Shown here: one piece after another, positions 1-8,937 of the stretch
How positions within the stretch are numbered: position 1 is the stretch's first letter
How the letters are laid out: each line of letters begins with the position of its first letter
Assembly: GCF_000010805.1 (NCBI RefSeq)
Contig: NC_012522.1
Location: 2,604,001-2,668,000 of the forward strand
Source: Rhodococcus opacus B4
GTDB lineage: Bacteria; Actinomycetota; Actinomycetes; Mycobacteriales; Mycobacteriaceae
DNA: 64,000 nucleotides
Direction: 5' to 3'
Notes under the pieces: generated by a model
The model's input: the letters and a program-made list of their open reading frames with translations, nothing else
Told to the model about the DNA's origin: nothing
Databases searched by the model: none
Translations under genes and position numbers: made by a program

Positions 1-189
1 GCGCGCCGCAGTCACGACATCGCCGCGCGGCTCGATTCCGGTACCGTCTGGGTCAATTCACACCTGGTGCTGGCCAACGAGGTCCCCTGGGGTGGATTCA
101 AGGGTTCCGGCTACGGACGCGACCTGTCGATCTACGCCCTCGACGACTACTCCCGCACCAAGCACGTGATGCACAACCACAGTCGCTGA
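1..189 (+). CDS. Aldehyde dehydrogenase, C-terminal fragment cut by the window edge
   Basis: Only the last 62 codons are present; the start and the catalytic cysteine lie off the left edge. What remains is typical of the NAD(P)-dependent aldehyde dehydrogenase superfamily C-terminus: GTVWVNSH, then PWGGFKGSGYGRD, then a closing YSRTKHV segment. These enzymes oxidise an aldehyde to its acid in the cytoplasm. The substrate cannot be read from this part. A GABA-type permease lies 1.4 kb downstream, so an amino-acid-derived semialdehyde is possible, but that is inference. A perfect hairpin follows the stop codon. Confidence 0.85.
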   Translation, partial: ARRSHDIAARLDSGTVWVNSHLVLANEVPWGGFKGSGYGRDLSIYALDDYSRTKHVMHNHSR

Positions 190-237
190 CTCAATCGGCA
201 CCACGAACCGACGTCGACGGTTCCGAGGGAGTCCTGC

Positions 238-273
238 CGTGCCGCCCACACGGTCATCCGTGTGGGCGGCACG
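238..273. terminator. Bidirectional hairpin terminator
   Basis: A 16-bp perfect inverted repeat (arms 238-253 and 258-273, loop TCAT) lies between the converging aldehyde dehydrogenase and GntR genes. There is no T-run of the classic kind, as is common in high-GC actinomycetes. Confidence 0.75.
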
Positions 274-336
274 TTCGTCCCGGATCCAGGTTCCGGCTGT
301 GAAATCTACTGGTGGTCTGTCGATGTGCTCGGACGC

Positions 337-1014
337 TCAGGTGGACAGCGGATCGAGAATTCCCCGCACGGTGGAGCGAGAACTGCGGCACACGTGTTCG
401 AGAATGTGGAACGCGCTGTCGCCGTCGCGGGTTTCGACCGCAGCGACGAGGTCGGCGAGATAGTTCCACCGGGACAGTCCGTGCCCGACGGCGTCGCGCA
501 CCCAGAGGTTCTTGTAGGGACGGCAGGTGTCCCACATCCCCTGGATCAGTCCGGTGAGAACCGGGTTGTTTCCGGCCGAGAACAACGCCGACAGCAGCAG
601 TTCGTCCTGAGCGACGGCTCCGGCGATGTCGCCGTGCGCGGCCGCGTGCTCCAGCAGGCGCCAGTGCTGCCTCATCGTCTCGACGGCCGCGTCGTCGGCC
701 AGGACGGCGCCCCGGCGCGCGGCATCGGGTTCGAGCATGATGCGCACGTCGTACACGTATTCGAGTTCGTCGATACTCAATTCCCGTACCGACGCCCCCC
801 GGTAGGGTTCCGTGACGATCAGACCGGCCTGCTCGAGCCGCCGGAGCGCTTCCCGGACCGGCATCACGCTGGTGCCCACCAGCGCGGCGACCTCCCGGAT
901 CCGTAGCTGCGTCCCCGGCGCCCAATGACCCTGCGCGATGTGACCGCGCAGGGTGTCGTACACCCGGTCCGCCAGCAAGCTCGACGAAGAACCCTGCAGT
1001 GGAGTCGTTTTCAT
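337..1014 (-). CDS. GntR-family regulator, FadR/FCD subfamily
   Basis: This is a one-component transcription factor of about 225 residues. An N-terminal winged helix-turn-helix (LADRVYDTLRGHI through VREALRRLEQAGLI) is followed by an all-helical FCD ligand domain with the usual ELEYVYDVRIMLEP segment. FCD regulators bind small organic acids or their derivatives and generally repress adjacent metabolic genes. The frame is open up to 1101, but the ATG at 1014 (MKTTPLQG) puts the HTH at the usual distance from the start, so I chose it. It converges with the aldehyde dehydrogenase and diverges from WhiB. A perfect TGTGATCACA palindrome upstream is a possible autoregulatory operator. The ligand is unknown. 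Confidence 0.85.
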   Translation of the reverse strand: MKTTPLQGSSSSLLADRVYDTLRGHIAQGHWAPGTQLRIREVAALVGTSVMPVREALRRLEQAGLIVTEPYRGASVRELSIDELEYVYDVRIMLEPDAARRGAVLADDAAVETMRQHWRLLEHAAAHGDIAGAVAQDELLLSALFSAGNNPVLTGLIQGMWDTCRPYKNLWVRDAVGHGLSRWNYLADLVAAVETRDGDSAFHILEHVCRSSRSTVRGILDPLST

Positions 1015-1117
1015 CTCCCGTAGGACGAGAGTGTTCGGCCTGCCCACGAGGACCTCCGAGTTGTGGCGAGATCGCCGGCGAGAGGTCACCGACGGTGACA
1101 TTCACCTTAGCATCTTT

Positions 1118-1127
1118 TGTGATCACA
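1118..1127. promoter_or_regulatory. Perfect 10-bp palindrome, possible GntR operator
   Basis: TGTGATCACA is a perfect palindrome in the divergent region between the GntR gene and the WhiB gene. FadR-type GntR proteins bind short dyads of this kind, so autoregulation is plausible. The assignment is inference from position and symmetry. Confidence 0.4.
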
Positions 1128-1206
1128 GATCGAATCTATTGACGGTGGGTGTGATCCCGACTACGGTCACCGATGGCGTGAAAGACCGGATAGAAGCGGA
1201 GAAGTC

Positions 1207-1620
1207 ATGAGCACGTCTCTGACAGCGCACCCCTATGCACCCTCGACGGAGATGTGGGACTGGCAGTTGCGTGCCCGCTGCCGGAACATGGACACCGACC
1301 TGTTCTTCTCGCCCGAGGGCGAAACACGGCAGGCCCGGCGCTACCGCGAAGACTTCGCCACCCAGATCTGCCACTCCTGCCCGGTCGTGACCGAGTGCCG
1401 CACTCACGCCCAGACCGTTCGTGAGCCGTACGGGATCTGGGGCGGCGCCACCGAGGCCGACCGTCGATTCTCTACCGACCGCAAGCCGCAGCAGCCGCCC
1501 GCGGCGCGAACCGTAACCAGAAGCACCGCACAGCGTCTGACCGTTTCCTCCCGCCATCCGAGACCCGGACGGCGGGAGGCGTGCGGCGACGCTGCAGATC
1601 AGACTCTGCGGAGCGGCTAG
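1207..1620 (+). CDS. WhiB-family iron-sulfur transcription factor
   Basis: The protein has 137 residues. WhiB-like (Wbl) proteins are actinobacterial regulators that carry a 4Fe-4S cluster and act with the primary sigma factor. All four cluster cysteines are visible (C25, C55, C58, C64, the last three in CHSCPVVTEC), followed by the GIWGG turn at 76-80. After the core there is a basic, low-complexity tail of about 45 residues instead of the usual short AT-hook end. Its stop overlaps the stop of the convergent permease by 3-4 bp, so the tail may be a recent extension. The ATG has a plausible GGAGAAG just upstream. The target genes are unknown. Confidence 0.9.
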   Translation: MSTSLTAHPYAPSTEMWDWQLRARCRNMDTDLFFSPEGETRQARRYREDFATQICHSCPVVTECRTHAQTVREPYGIWGGATEADRRFSTDRKPQQPPAARTVTRSTAQRLTVSSRHPRPGRREACGDAADQTLRSG

Positions 1621-3086
1621 CGGTCGCTCGGCGACACGTCCGCGGGCACCGCGTACGAAACCTCGGTGCCGAAGTCTCGTTCCCTGTAGATGTTTCGGCC
1701 TTCGACGGAACCGTTCGACGTGTGCGCGGAGCCGAACCTGCGTCGTGCCTGATAGGCGATCAGGGTGACGGCGAGGGCGCCGAGACTGAGGGAGATCTGC
1801 GACCGCGTCGATTCGACGAAGAACATCGAGATCAAGACCGCGAGGATTCCGACGACCCCGAGGATCGAGAGGTACGGGAAGAGCCACATCCTGAAGCGGA
1901 GTTCGCGGGCCTTCTCCCGGCCGAGCAACGACCGGAGCTTGATCTGGGAGAGCGCGATCATCAAGTAGACCATCAGGATCGTGGCGCCCGACGCGTTGAC
2001 GATGAACGCGAACGCCGTCGTCGGTGAGAAGTAGTCGAGCGCAACGCAGCCCAGCCCGACGCACAACGCGGCCAGCAGCGCCCCGCGGGGAACTCCGTTC
2101 TTGTCCACCCGAGCGACCGAACGGGGAGCGTCGCCCTGATTGGCCAGCACGAACATCATGCGTGAGGCGGTGTAGAGACTCGAATTCAGGCACGACAGGA
2201 CGGCAACCAGGACCACCGCATTCATGATGTCCGGGCCGCCCGGGATCCCCATGACGTTCAGGGCATCGACGAAGGGCGACTGGCCGACCTTGATGGAGGA
2301 CCACGGGACGATGATCGCCAGGAGAAGGACGGAGCCGAGATAGAACACTCCGACACGGCCGATCACGGAGTTCGCCGCCTTGGCAACCGACTTCTCGGGT
2401 TCCTCGGACTCAGCCGCCGCGATCGTGGCGATCTCGGGGCCGACCATGGAGAAGACCGCGACGACGACGCCGGAGAGAACGACGGTCCATCCGTTCGGCG
2501 CGAATCCCCCGTGAGCGGTCAGGTTGGAGACGTCGGCGCTGTGCCCCGGCCACAGGCCCACCACGAAGCACGCCCCGATCGCGAGGAACGCGATGATCGC
2601 GGCGACCTTGATGCCGGCGAACCAGTACTCGAACTCACCGAAATTGCGAACCGACCGAAGGTTGGTGGCAACCATGGCGAGAAGCAACGCCGCCGCCATG
2701 GGCCACGAGGGAAGATCTATCCACCGCTGCAGGAGTTTTCCGCCGATCACGGCCTCGGCCCCGGCGACGACCACCCAGAAGAACCAGTACAGCCACCCCG
2801 TGGTGAAACCCGCGCGGTTTCCGAACGCTTTGCGCGCGTATCCGGCAAAGGACCCTGTCGATGGGTCTGCCACGGCCATTTCGCCGAGCATTCGCATGAC
2901 GAGAATGACTACGAAACCGGTGATCGCGTAGGAAAAGATTGCGGCAGGGCCCGAGGAGTTCAGCAGCGCGCTGGAACCGACGAACAGTCCGGCGCCGATA
3001 ACTCCGCCGATCGCGATCATCGTCAAGTGACGTTGCTTCAGGCTCTTCTGCAGTGTGGTGGTCGGGTTCTTATCCAAATCAGACAT
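1617..3086 (-). CDS. APC-superfamily amino-acid permease, GABA/aromatic amino-acid type
   Basis: The protein has 489 residues and about twelve hydrophobic segments, so it is an inner-membrane proton-coupled amino-acid importer of the AAT family (GabP/AnsP/AroP-like). The first helix has the family signature TMIAIGGVIGAGLFVGS, and GPAAIFSYAI and LGEMAV follow. The length is normal for the family. The exact substrate (GABA, proline, aromatic or other) cannot be decided from sequence alone. It diverges from a PucR/CdaR-type regulator, which is the obvious candidate to control it. Its 3' end overlaps the end of the WhiB gene tail to tail. The start ATG at 3086 begins MSDLDKNP. Confidence 0.85.
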   Translation of the reverse strand: MSDLDKNPTTTLQKSLKQRHLTMIAIGGVIGAGLFVGSSALLNSSGPAAIFSYAITGFVVILVMRMLGEMAVADPSTGSFAGYARKAFGNRAGFTTGWLYWFFWVVVAGAEAVIGGKLLQRWIDLPSWPMAAALLLAMVATNLRSVRNFGEFEYWFAGIKVAAIIAFLAIGACFVVGLWPGHSADVSNLTAHGGFAPNGWTVVLSGVVVAVFSMVGPEIATIAAAESEEPEKSVAKAANSVIGRVGVFYLGSVLLLAIIVPWSSIKVGQSPFVDALNVMGIPGGPDIMNAVVLVAVLSCLNSSLYTASRMMFVLANQGDAPRSVARVDKNGVPRGALLAALCVGLGCVALDYFSPTTAFAFIVNASGATILMVYLMIALSQIKLRSLLGREKARELRFRMWLFPYLSILGVVGILAVLISMFFVESTRSQISLSLGALAVTLIAYQARRRFGSAHTSNGSVEGRNIYRERDFGTEVSYAVPADVSPSDR

Positions 3087-3353
3087 CGGCAGCTCTCACG
3101 ATCGATTCGATACACGTGGATGCGAACCGAACTGGCCGCATCCGCCGAGCGAGACTTCAACTCGCCCAGCGACTCCGATCAGAACCAGCGGTAGCGACGC
3201 ACCCGCCCTGGTGGTGATCAAGTCCCGTGTCTGGATGTGATCCATCTAATACCGAACCGGTCCCCCGCGACTATCGACAGATGCCAGAAGTAACCAGGTG
3301 TACGTCAGACATATGGATAATCGTCAGACTGGCCGCATGTTAATATATTAGTT
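3087..3353. promoter_or_regulatory. Divergent promoter region, permease / PucR regulator
   Basis: This 267-bp non-coding stretch is notably AT-rich towards the regulator start (TTAATATATTAGTTATG at its right end). It contains a GACTATCG octamer at 3269-3276, the half-site seen in many other promoters of the window, and a CATCTAAT at about 3243. No RNA gene or further ORF is supported. Confidence 0.4.
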
Positions 3354-4478
3354 ATGAATCAGATCGGCCGGCCGGTTGCCGTTGCCAGCGTCGATGACTT
3401 CATGGCACGCACGCGTCAGCACCTGGGAGCGTCCGTCGTACTACTGGACCGTGATTTCGAGTTGGTCGCGTACGGTGCCGAGTCGATCGAAGTGCCCGAA
3501 GACCACGCACAGTCTGCTGTCAGGCAAGCGACCGATGTGGATTCCCGCAACTGGATCGTCGATTGCGGAATCGCCTACGCCACGAGGCCGGTTCGAACAC
3601 CGGCGAACGGGAATACCGGTTCGAGGGCGCGCATCTGCCTCCCCGTCCGGCACGGAGGAAAAACCTACGGGTTCTTGTTCGTACTGCCGGGAGAAAACGC
3701 ATCGATCTCCGACCGTGAACTCGAGGAATTGATGCCGCTGGCGGCCCAGGCGGGTGCGCTGCTCGCCGCCGACACGTCGGGGAACGGGCGCCTGGCAGGC
3801 GCGTTCGCGGACCTGCTGGAAGGCGATCCGGACAGGTCGTCGGCTGCCGCCGAGCACCTCAGGGCGGCGGACGACGTGAACGACGCCGAATTCACGATGC
3901 TCGCGACGGACCACGCCTCGATCGATCGACGATCGGGCGTCACCGCCGTGCCGATGGGAAGACTCACGGCGGTCTTTGTAGCGCAACGTCATTCATCGTC
4001 TTCCGCGCTTCGCTCCGCGATCGACAGCTACTCCGGAGAGGGCAGTGTCGTCGGAGTCGGGGGAACCTACTCGGACCTTCGGGATGCCAGGAAGAGCTGG
4101 CGGCAGGCAAGACTGTGCCTCGACGTCATCGCACTCGAGCCGTCGAGGGGGCCGGTGGCGTACTGGGATCGACTCGGCGTGTATCGGCTGGCTGCAATCG
4201 CATCCGCGGAGCTCATCGCCGAAGCGGTCGTCACCCCTGCGGTCAGGGCACTGTTCGAGCACCGGAACCGCGACCTTCTCTCCACCGCGGAGGCATTCTT
4301 CGACAACGCCGGCGACATTGCCGCGACGACCGGTGCACTGAGCATTCATCGGCAGACGCTGTACTACAGGCTGCGTCGCATTCAGGAACTCACCACACTG
4401 GACCTGTCGATCGGCCAGGACCGCCTGGAGTTGCACGTCGGCCTCGCGCTCGGAAAGCTGGTCGGAGGTCGCTCGTAA
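3354..4478 (+). CDS. PucR/CdaR-family transcriptional regulator
   Basis: The protein has 374 residues. The C-terminus (about residues 305-370) holds the PucR-type HTH_30 domain: AEAFFDNAGDIAATTGALSI followed by HRQTLYYRLRRIQEL. The centre resembles the GGDEF-like module of CdaR regulators, and the N-terminal 150 residues look like a GAF-type sensor (VVLLDRDFELVAYG, RICLPV, YGFLFVL). Members usually activate neighbouring transport or catabolic genes when they sense a metabolite. Here it diverges from the amino-acid permease and probably controls it; that link is inference. No DNA-binding residue appears missing. The ATG at 3354 follows a very AT-rich promoter. Confidence 0.8.
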   Translation: MNQIGRPVAVASVDDFMARTRQHLGASVVLLDRDFELVAYGAESIEVPEDHAQSAVRQATDVDSRNWIVDCGIAYATRPVRTPANGNTGSRARICLPVRHGGKTYGFLFVLPGENASISDRELEELMPLAAQAGALLAADTSGNGRLAGAFADLLEGDPDRSSAAAEHLRAADDVNDAEFTMLATDHASIDRRSGVTAVPMGRLTAVFVAQRHSSSSALRSAIDSYSGEGSVVGVGGTYSDLRDARKSWRQARLCLDVIALEPSRGPVAYWDRLGVYRLAAIASAELIAEAVVTPAVRALFEHRNRDLLSTAEAFFDNAGDIAATTGALSIHRQTLYYRLRRIQELTTLDLSIGQDRLELHVGLALGKLVGGRS

Positions 4479-4728
4479 TCGCGCGTGTGGCGGTGCCCGA
4501 CAGTCGGCACCCTCGACACCCGCGCACCCACACCACCGGCGTCTACAGCGTCGAGGTGCGGCCAGGCCTCCCGAAATCGGTGCCGAAATCGACGCGGCGT
4601 ACGCGCAGCACGGAGTGTCCTGGTTCCTATGCCGTTGCGCTGCTCTCGGCAAGGCCATCACCCAGATACACTCGGTCACCGGGCGCAGGGGTGCGTTCAT
4701 CTGCGCATGGACTACAAGGAGGAACGCC

Positions 4729-5277
4729 GTGCCGCCACGGAAGAACGCCGCGACAGTCGCAAAGAAGAAGGCTGTCAAGCGGAGCGATCCAGTGGATTGG
4801 GCGAGCTACTTCTGGGAGAAGAACGACCTCGGCGCAGACCGTGAAGCCTTCCTCGCCATGAGCTCGATGCTCCGGTTCCATCGGATCGTGACCGACGCGC
4901 TCGAAGTCGAACTGAAGACCCACGGGCTCAACCTGACGGACTACCTGCTGCTGATGACGCTCGAGCTGAGCGAAAACGGCACACGGCTGCTGTCCAGGCT
5001 GGCCAAGAGCTTGCTCGTGCACGCCACGACGATCACCCTGTCGACCGACCGTCTGGAAAACAAAGGCCTCGTATCGCGGGACGCGCACCCTACGGACCGG
5101 CGCGCGACGTACGCGACGATCACCGACGAAGGGCGCGAGTTCATCCTGACGGTGACCAACACCCTCAAGGAGATCAACTTCGGTCTGGTGGGCAGCACGC
5201 CTGTGCAGCAGCGCAAGCTCCTGGCCGCGCTCACGGCACTGCGCTCCGCTGCGGGCGACGTCGACCCGGCAGACTGA
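4729..5277 (+). CDS. MarR-family regulator 1, paralogue of the one at 39.0 kb
   Basis: The protein has 182 residues. The core is a MarR winged helix: LNLTDYLLLMTLELSENGTRLLSRLAKSL, a recognition helix around HATTITLSTDRLENKGLV, and a DRRATYATITDEG wing. The frame is open from 4615, but the GTG at 4729 has AAGGAGG eight bases upstream and gives a lysine-rich start, so I prefer it. MarR proteins are dimeric repressors released by small aromatic or lipophilic ligands. It is strikingly like the MarR at 39025-39576 over its whole length (shared GTRLLSR, LLVHATT, TDRLE and SAGD blocks). The two are candidates to read the dyads repeated in promoters of this region. Confidence 0.85.
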   Translation: MPPRKNAATVAKKKAVKRSDPVDWASYFWEKNDLGADREAFLAMSSMLRFHRIVTDALEVELKTHGLNLTDYLLLMTLELSENGTRLLSRLAKSLLVHATTITLSTDRLENKGLVSRDAHPTDRRATYATITDEGREFILTVTNTLKEINFGLVGSTPVQQRKLLAALTALRSAAGDVDPAD

Positions 5278-5348
5278 GCGGGCATGATCGCAGCTCACCA
5301 CGGAGAGTCGGCCTGGTACTCCACCGGCCGAGGTGAGATCTTTACCGG

Positions 5349-7628
5349 ATGAGTGTGCGTGCGGTCGGCAACCTGCCGGTGGAGATGACCAGTTTCGTCG
5401 GCCGGCGAGAGGACCTCACGCAAGCGAAGAATCTTCTCGCCTCTACGCGGCTGCTGACCCTGACCGGCATGGGTGGAGTCGGAAAGACGCGATTCGCCCT
5501 CAGGCTCGCCGGCGAGATCCGGCGCAACTTCGCCGACGGTTCCTGGCTGGTCGAACTGGCAGATCTCCGGCAGGGTGGCTTGTTGGCCCCGACGATCAGC
5601 AGTGTCCTGGGCATTCGGGACGAGTCGAATGACCCTGTCGGCTTTTTGACCGAGCACCTCCGGGATCGGCGGCTCCTCCTGGTTCTCGACAATTGCGAAC
5701 ACCTCACCGAGGCGTGCGCGGAGTTGATCTCCGGACTCCTTCGCTCCGCGCCGACCCTGAAGGTTCTCGCCACGAGCCGACACATCCTGGGAGTCGAGGG
5801 CGAGCAAGTTTTTCCCGTGCCACCTCTCGCACACGAGTCCGTGACCGGACTCAGTGAAGCGATGTTGCTGTTCGAGGAGCGCGCATCGGCAGCGGACCCG
5901 CGTTTCCGCATCACCGACGACAATCGCGAGGCCGTCGCGCAAATCTCCCGAGCGCTGGAGGGTCTTCCCCTGGCGGTCGAACTGGCAGCAGCCAACGTAC
6001 GAACATTCAGCCCGGCAGAGATCGCAGTGCGGCTCCAGGACAGCGAGGTCCTGACAGCCACCGAACCGACGCGACCGCCACGTCATCGGACGCTGGACGC
6101 TGCCGTGGACTGGAGCTACCGCCTGTGCACACCACACGAACGTCATGTGTGGGAGCAACTCGCAGTCTTTTCCGGAGGGTTCACGGTCGAGACCGCGGAC
6201 GGAGTATGCCTACCCTCCGAACCCGGATCCAGTGTTCTCGGCGCGTTGATCGGGCTCGTCGACAAATCGATCATCGTCCGCATCAACGGCCCTCACGGAA
6301 CGCAGGGCCGGTATCGAATGCTCGAGCCGGTGCGCCAATACGCCATGGAGAGGTTGGCGTCGTCCCCGGACGCGTCGGCCGTGCGACATCGTCACCGGGA
6401 TTACTTCTTCCGTCTCGCCCAGCGTGGAATGTCCGACTACTGCAGCAGCAGAGACGTCGAGTGGTACGCGACGACACAAACAGACCAAGCCAATATCCGC
6501 GAAGCGCTCGCATTCAGTTTGTCCGACCCCGGCGAGCCGCTGGTCGCACTCGAGATGGCGACGGCTCTGCGTCCCTTTTGGGAGCAATCCGGATCCGTTC
6601 TGGAGGGGTATCAGTGGCTGCGACGCATCCTCGATCGAGTCACCGACCCGTCGCTCGAGCGGGCAACGGGTCTCGTCGCCGCAAGCATCCTCGCGTTCCT
6701 CGTCGAGCAGACAGAAGACGCCCGCACACTACTTCGCGAATACCGCGAACTGACCACGCAACAGCCGTGGGACGAGTTGACCGTGACCGCCCTGTTCGCA
6801 TCGGCTCTGGAAGCGTCCGCGGACGATGACATTCACAAAGCATTCGACGAAGCTGAGCTGGCTGTAGAGCTGGGAATCGACCGGGAGAATCCAGGTCTCG
6901 TAGCCGAAGCGATGGCCCTGTCCGCCCTGTACGCATTCATCACGGAGCATGAGGACGCGGAATACATTGCGGGGCGTTTCGTGCAGTTCACGGAGCGCCA
7001 CGGGGCGCACCTGCTCAAAGCCATCGCCCTGTATCCGCTCGGAGCCGTGCGGTGGCGGAAGGGAGACGTCGCTTCCGCCACAGCCCTCATGTCCGAGGCG
7101 ATACGCCTGTATCAGATGTTCGAGCATCCGGGCATGGTCGCTGTCTGTATCGAGGGGCTCGCGTGGTCGGCTGCCGCGAGCCGACCGGATCACGCCGCCA
7201 TGCTATTGGGCGCGGCAAAATCGATCTGGCAATACAGCCAGATGAGACTTGCTCAGGCCGCAGTGCAGCAAGTCACGAGCATTGTCGAACGGGAACTCCG
7301 TCAGAACCTCGGGAACCCCACCTTCGAGCAGATGTACGCCAAGGGTGAAGCACTTTCCTTCGACGAATCGGTGGCACTTGCCCTCGGGTCCGAGACGGAT
7401 CGAAAACCGAAGGGTAAAGAATCTGGTACTCGCGCCGGCCTGACCCGCCGTGAGCAGCAGATCGCCGCCCTGGTCGCCGACGGTCTCACGAACAGAGAGA
7501 TCGCCACCAAGCTGGTGATCTCCCAGCGGACCGTCGACGCCCACGTCGAGCACATCCTCACCAAGCTGGGTTTCCGCTCACGAACCCAGATCGTGCGATG
7601 GTTGGATACAGCCGAGCAACCCGACTGA
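5349..7628 (+). CDS. Large LuxR-family ATPase regulator (NB-ARC/TPR-like)
   Basis: The protein has 759 residues. The N-terminal STAND/NB-ARC-type ATPase has a Walker A GMGGVGKT at 40-47 and a Walker B LLLVLDN at about 109-115, with a CEHL sequence typical of actinobacterial members. The middle (roughly 370-680) is helical and TPR-like, and the last about 60 residues are a LuxR/GerE HTH (LTRREQQIAALVADGLTNREIA, then TVDAHVEHILTKL). Such regulators are usually activators switched by an inducer bound to the helical part and by ATP. It follows MarR 1 by 71 bp on the same strand. Its target is unknown. The start ATG at 5349 has a GAGGTGAG upstream. Confidence 0.85.
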   Translation: MSVRAVGNLPVEMTSFVGRREDLTQAKNLLASTRLLTLTGMGGVGKTRFALRLAGEIRRNFADGSWLVELADLRQGGLLAPTISSVLGIRDESNDPVGFLTEHLRDRRLLLVLDNCEHLTEACAELISGLLRSAPTLKVLATSRHILGVEGEQVFPVPPLAHESVTGLSEAMLLFEERASAADPRFRITDDNREAVAQISRALEGLPLAVELAAANVRTFSPAEIAVRLQDSEVLTATEPTRPPRHRTLDAAVDWSYRLCTPHERHVWEQLAVFSGGFTVETADGVCLPSEPGSSVLGALIGLVDKSIIVRINGPHGTQGRYRMLEPVRQYAMERLASSPDASAVRHRHRDYFFRLAQRGMSDYCSSRDVEWYATTQTDQANIREALAFSLSDPGEPLVALEMATALRPFWEQSGSVLEGYQWLRRILDRVTDPSLERATGLVAASILAFLVEQTEDARTLLREYRELTTQQPWDELTVTALFASALEASADDDIHKAFDEAELAVELGIDRENPGLVAEAMALSALYAFITEHEDAEYIAGRFVQFTERHGAHLLKAIALYPLGAVRWRKGDVASATALMSEAIRLYQMFEHPGMVAVCIEGLAWSAAASRPDHAAMLLGAAKSIWQYSQMRLAQAAVQQVTSIVERELRQNLGNPTFEQMYAKGEALSFDESVALALGSETDRKPKGKESGTRAGLTRREQQIAALVADGLTNREIATKLVISQRTVDAHVEHILTKLGFRSRTQIVRWLDTAEQPD

Positions 7629-7639
7629 CCACCCTCCGC

Positions 7640-7897
7640 TCAGCTCGTCGCGGTGATGTACGCGAGCGCTTCGATGCCGGCCGAGGTGATCATGACGCGT
7701 CCGCCGCTTCGCGAGTGCGCCCCGCGCGCGACGAGGCCCAACTTCTCCAGTCGCCCGAGCGCCTGGCGGTCGGAAGCAGGCTCATCGGCGCGGCCGATCG
7801 ATTTCGCCGTCGGCCCGGATTCGTCCCACCGATGCGAGTACGCCACCAACTCGCTCACTGCCACCTGCTCGAGTACGCCCAACTCCGCTGTGTTCAT
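7640..7897 (-). CDS. Small winged-helix protein, 85 residues
   Basis: The frame is open to 8206, but the ATG at 7897 has an excellent AAGGAGGTC ribosome site and begins MNTAELGVLEQ, so the real product is only 85 residues. The sequence has a compact winged-helix look: SDRQALGRLEKLGLVARG resembles a recognition helix, and SRSGGRVMITSAGIEAL resembles a MarR/PadR-style wing and last strand. It probably binds DNA, but no family can be named with certainty. A perfect 14-bp palindrome sits 62 bp upstream of its start and is a natural autoregulatory site. It ends 12 bp from the convergent LuxR-type gene. Confidence 0.6.
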   Translation of the reverse strand: MNTAELGVLEQVAVSELVAYSHRWDESGPTAKSIGRADEPASDRQALGRLEKLGLVARGAHSRSGGRVMITSAGIEALAYITATS

Positions 7898-7959
7898 TCT
7901 CTGACCTCCTTGTCTTCTCCAGCTTGGAGGACCGCGACACGGGAAACCATTCGTCGAAC

Positions 7960-7973
7960 TACCTACGTAGGTA
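7960..7973. promoter_or_regulatory. Perfect 14-bp palindrome upstream of the small winged-helix gene
   Basis: TACCTACGTAGGTA is self-complementary over all 14 bases and is followed by another AT-rich, partly symmetric stretch (TACCTATGTCGTACG). Its position suggests an operator for the 85-residue winged-helix protein. Confidence 0.5.
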
Positions 7974-8016
7974 CCTATGTCGTACGTCACATCGGGTGAC
8001 CCGGAATCGGGGTGGC

Positions 8017-8772
8017 TCAGTCCACCTGCAGGTAGTTCGCGACGAACCGCACGCGGTCGCTGCGGCACGACCGGTTGATGTAGACGGCGGGAAGGCCGTC
8101 CTCGTCGAGGTTCAGGCCGTCGCGCAGCAGTACGGGTGCGCCGGCGGGCACACCGAGCAGTTCCGCCACGCGCGGCGAGGCCGCAGCCGCGGCGAACGAC
8201 CGCCACGCCGCCTTCAGGCGCACGCCATAGACGTCACGCCACACCGTGTACATCGGGACGCCGTCCTGCAGGTGCCGGTCGATCCCGGCGAACCGGCGAT
8301 CGTCCATCCACACCGAGTTCGCGAACCAGGGTTCGCCGTCGACCTCGAGCACCGAATCGACGCGGCGCAGCCGGCGGGCCGGCAGATACTCTTCCGCCTG
8401 GGGCGCACTGCCACCGAGCACGACCTCACTGCCCACCAGTGTCTCGCTCAACGTGCGGCCGACTGATGCGAAGGCCCCGCCGAGGCCGTCGGGACCGTCG
8501 ATGTAGCTGGCGACGAGTTCGATGGGAAAATGCCGGGGCGGCGGAGCCACGAAGGTGCCCGACCCCTGCCGCGTCACCAGCCGGCCCGCACGGGTCAATT
8601 CACCGATGGCCTGGCGGACCGTCAGCCGGTTGACCCGGAGTTCGGCGGCCAGGTCGGTCTCGGGTGGCAGCCGGTCTCCCGGTTGCAGCCTCCCACTGTC
8701 GAGTCGCTGCAGCAGGACGTCCTGCACCTGTCGGTAGAGCGGCACCCGGCCCGGCGACGTTTTGCTCGGCAT
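8017..8772 (-). CDS. phnF: GntR-family regulator, HutC/UTRA type (PhnF-like)
   Basis: The protein has 251 residues. Residues about 10-78 form the GntR winged helix (LYRQVQDVLLQRLDSGRLQPGDRLP, then RLTVRQAIGELTRAGRLV, then RQGSGTFV). The rest is a UTRA effector-binding domain, ending in RVRFVANY. It is transcribed divergently from phnDCE, the arrangement known for PhnF in mycobacteria, where PhnF represses the phosphonate/phosphate-type ABC operon when phosphate is plentiful. Assignment to PhnF rests on subfamily and gene order. Its effector here is not known. The ATG at 8772 starts MPSKTSPGR. Confidence 0.8.
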   Translation of the reverse strand: MPSKTSPGRVPLYRQVQDVLLQRLDSGRLQPGDRLPPETDLAAELRVNRLTVRQAIGELTRAGRLVTRQGSGTFVAPPPRHFPIELVASYIDGPDGLGGAFASVGRTLSETLVGSEVVLGGSAPQAEEYLPARRLRRVDSVLEVDGEPWFANSVWMDDRRFAGIDRHLQDGVPMYTVWRDVYGVRLKAAWRSFAAAAASPRVAELLGVPAGAPVLLRDGLNLDEDGLPAVYINRSCRSDRVRFVANYLQVD

Positions 8773-8837
8773 GCGGCAAGTCTAGAGGACTGCCGATGTT
8801 CCCGTCATTCGCGCAGACCGCATCTGACCTGTTCAGA

Positions 8838-8853
8838 TTGCATTCATTTGCAA
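8838..8853. promoter_or_regulatory. Inverted repeat in the phnF/phnD divergent promoter
   Basis: TTGCA-N6-TGCAA (arms 8838-8842 and 8849-8853) lies between phnF and phnD, about 85 bp before the phnD start. It is a reasonable PhnF operator or promoter element. No T-N11-A-type or mycobacterial PhnF consensus was recognised, so confidence is low. Confidence 0.35.
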
Positions 8854-8937
8854 GACACCGGCGAGGATCGACTACGCTACTTATCTAGATGAATATTCGG
8901 GCATCAACGTCGAAAATTCCTCGGAAAGGCCCCGCCC

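Noticed and set aside
1123-2304. Long minus-strand ORF of 393 residues opposite WhiB and the permease
   Set aside because: It is a high-GC shadow with no domain; both real genes on this stretch are clear.
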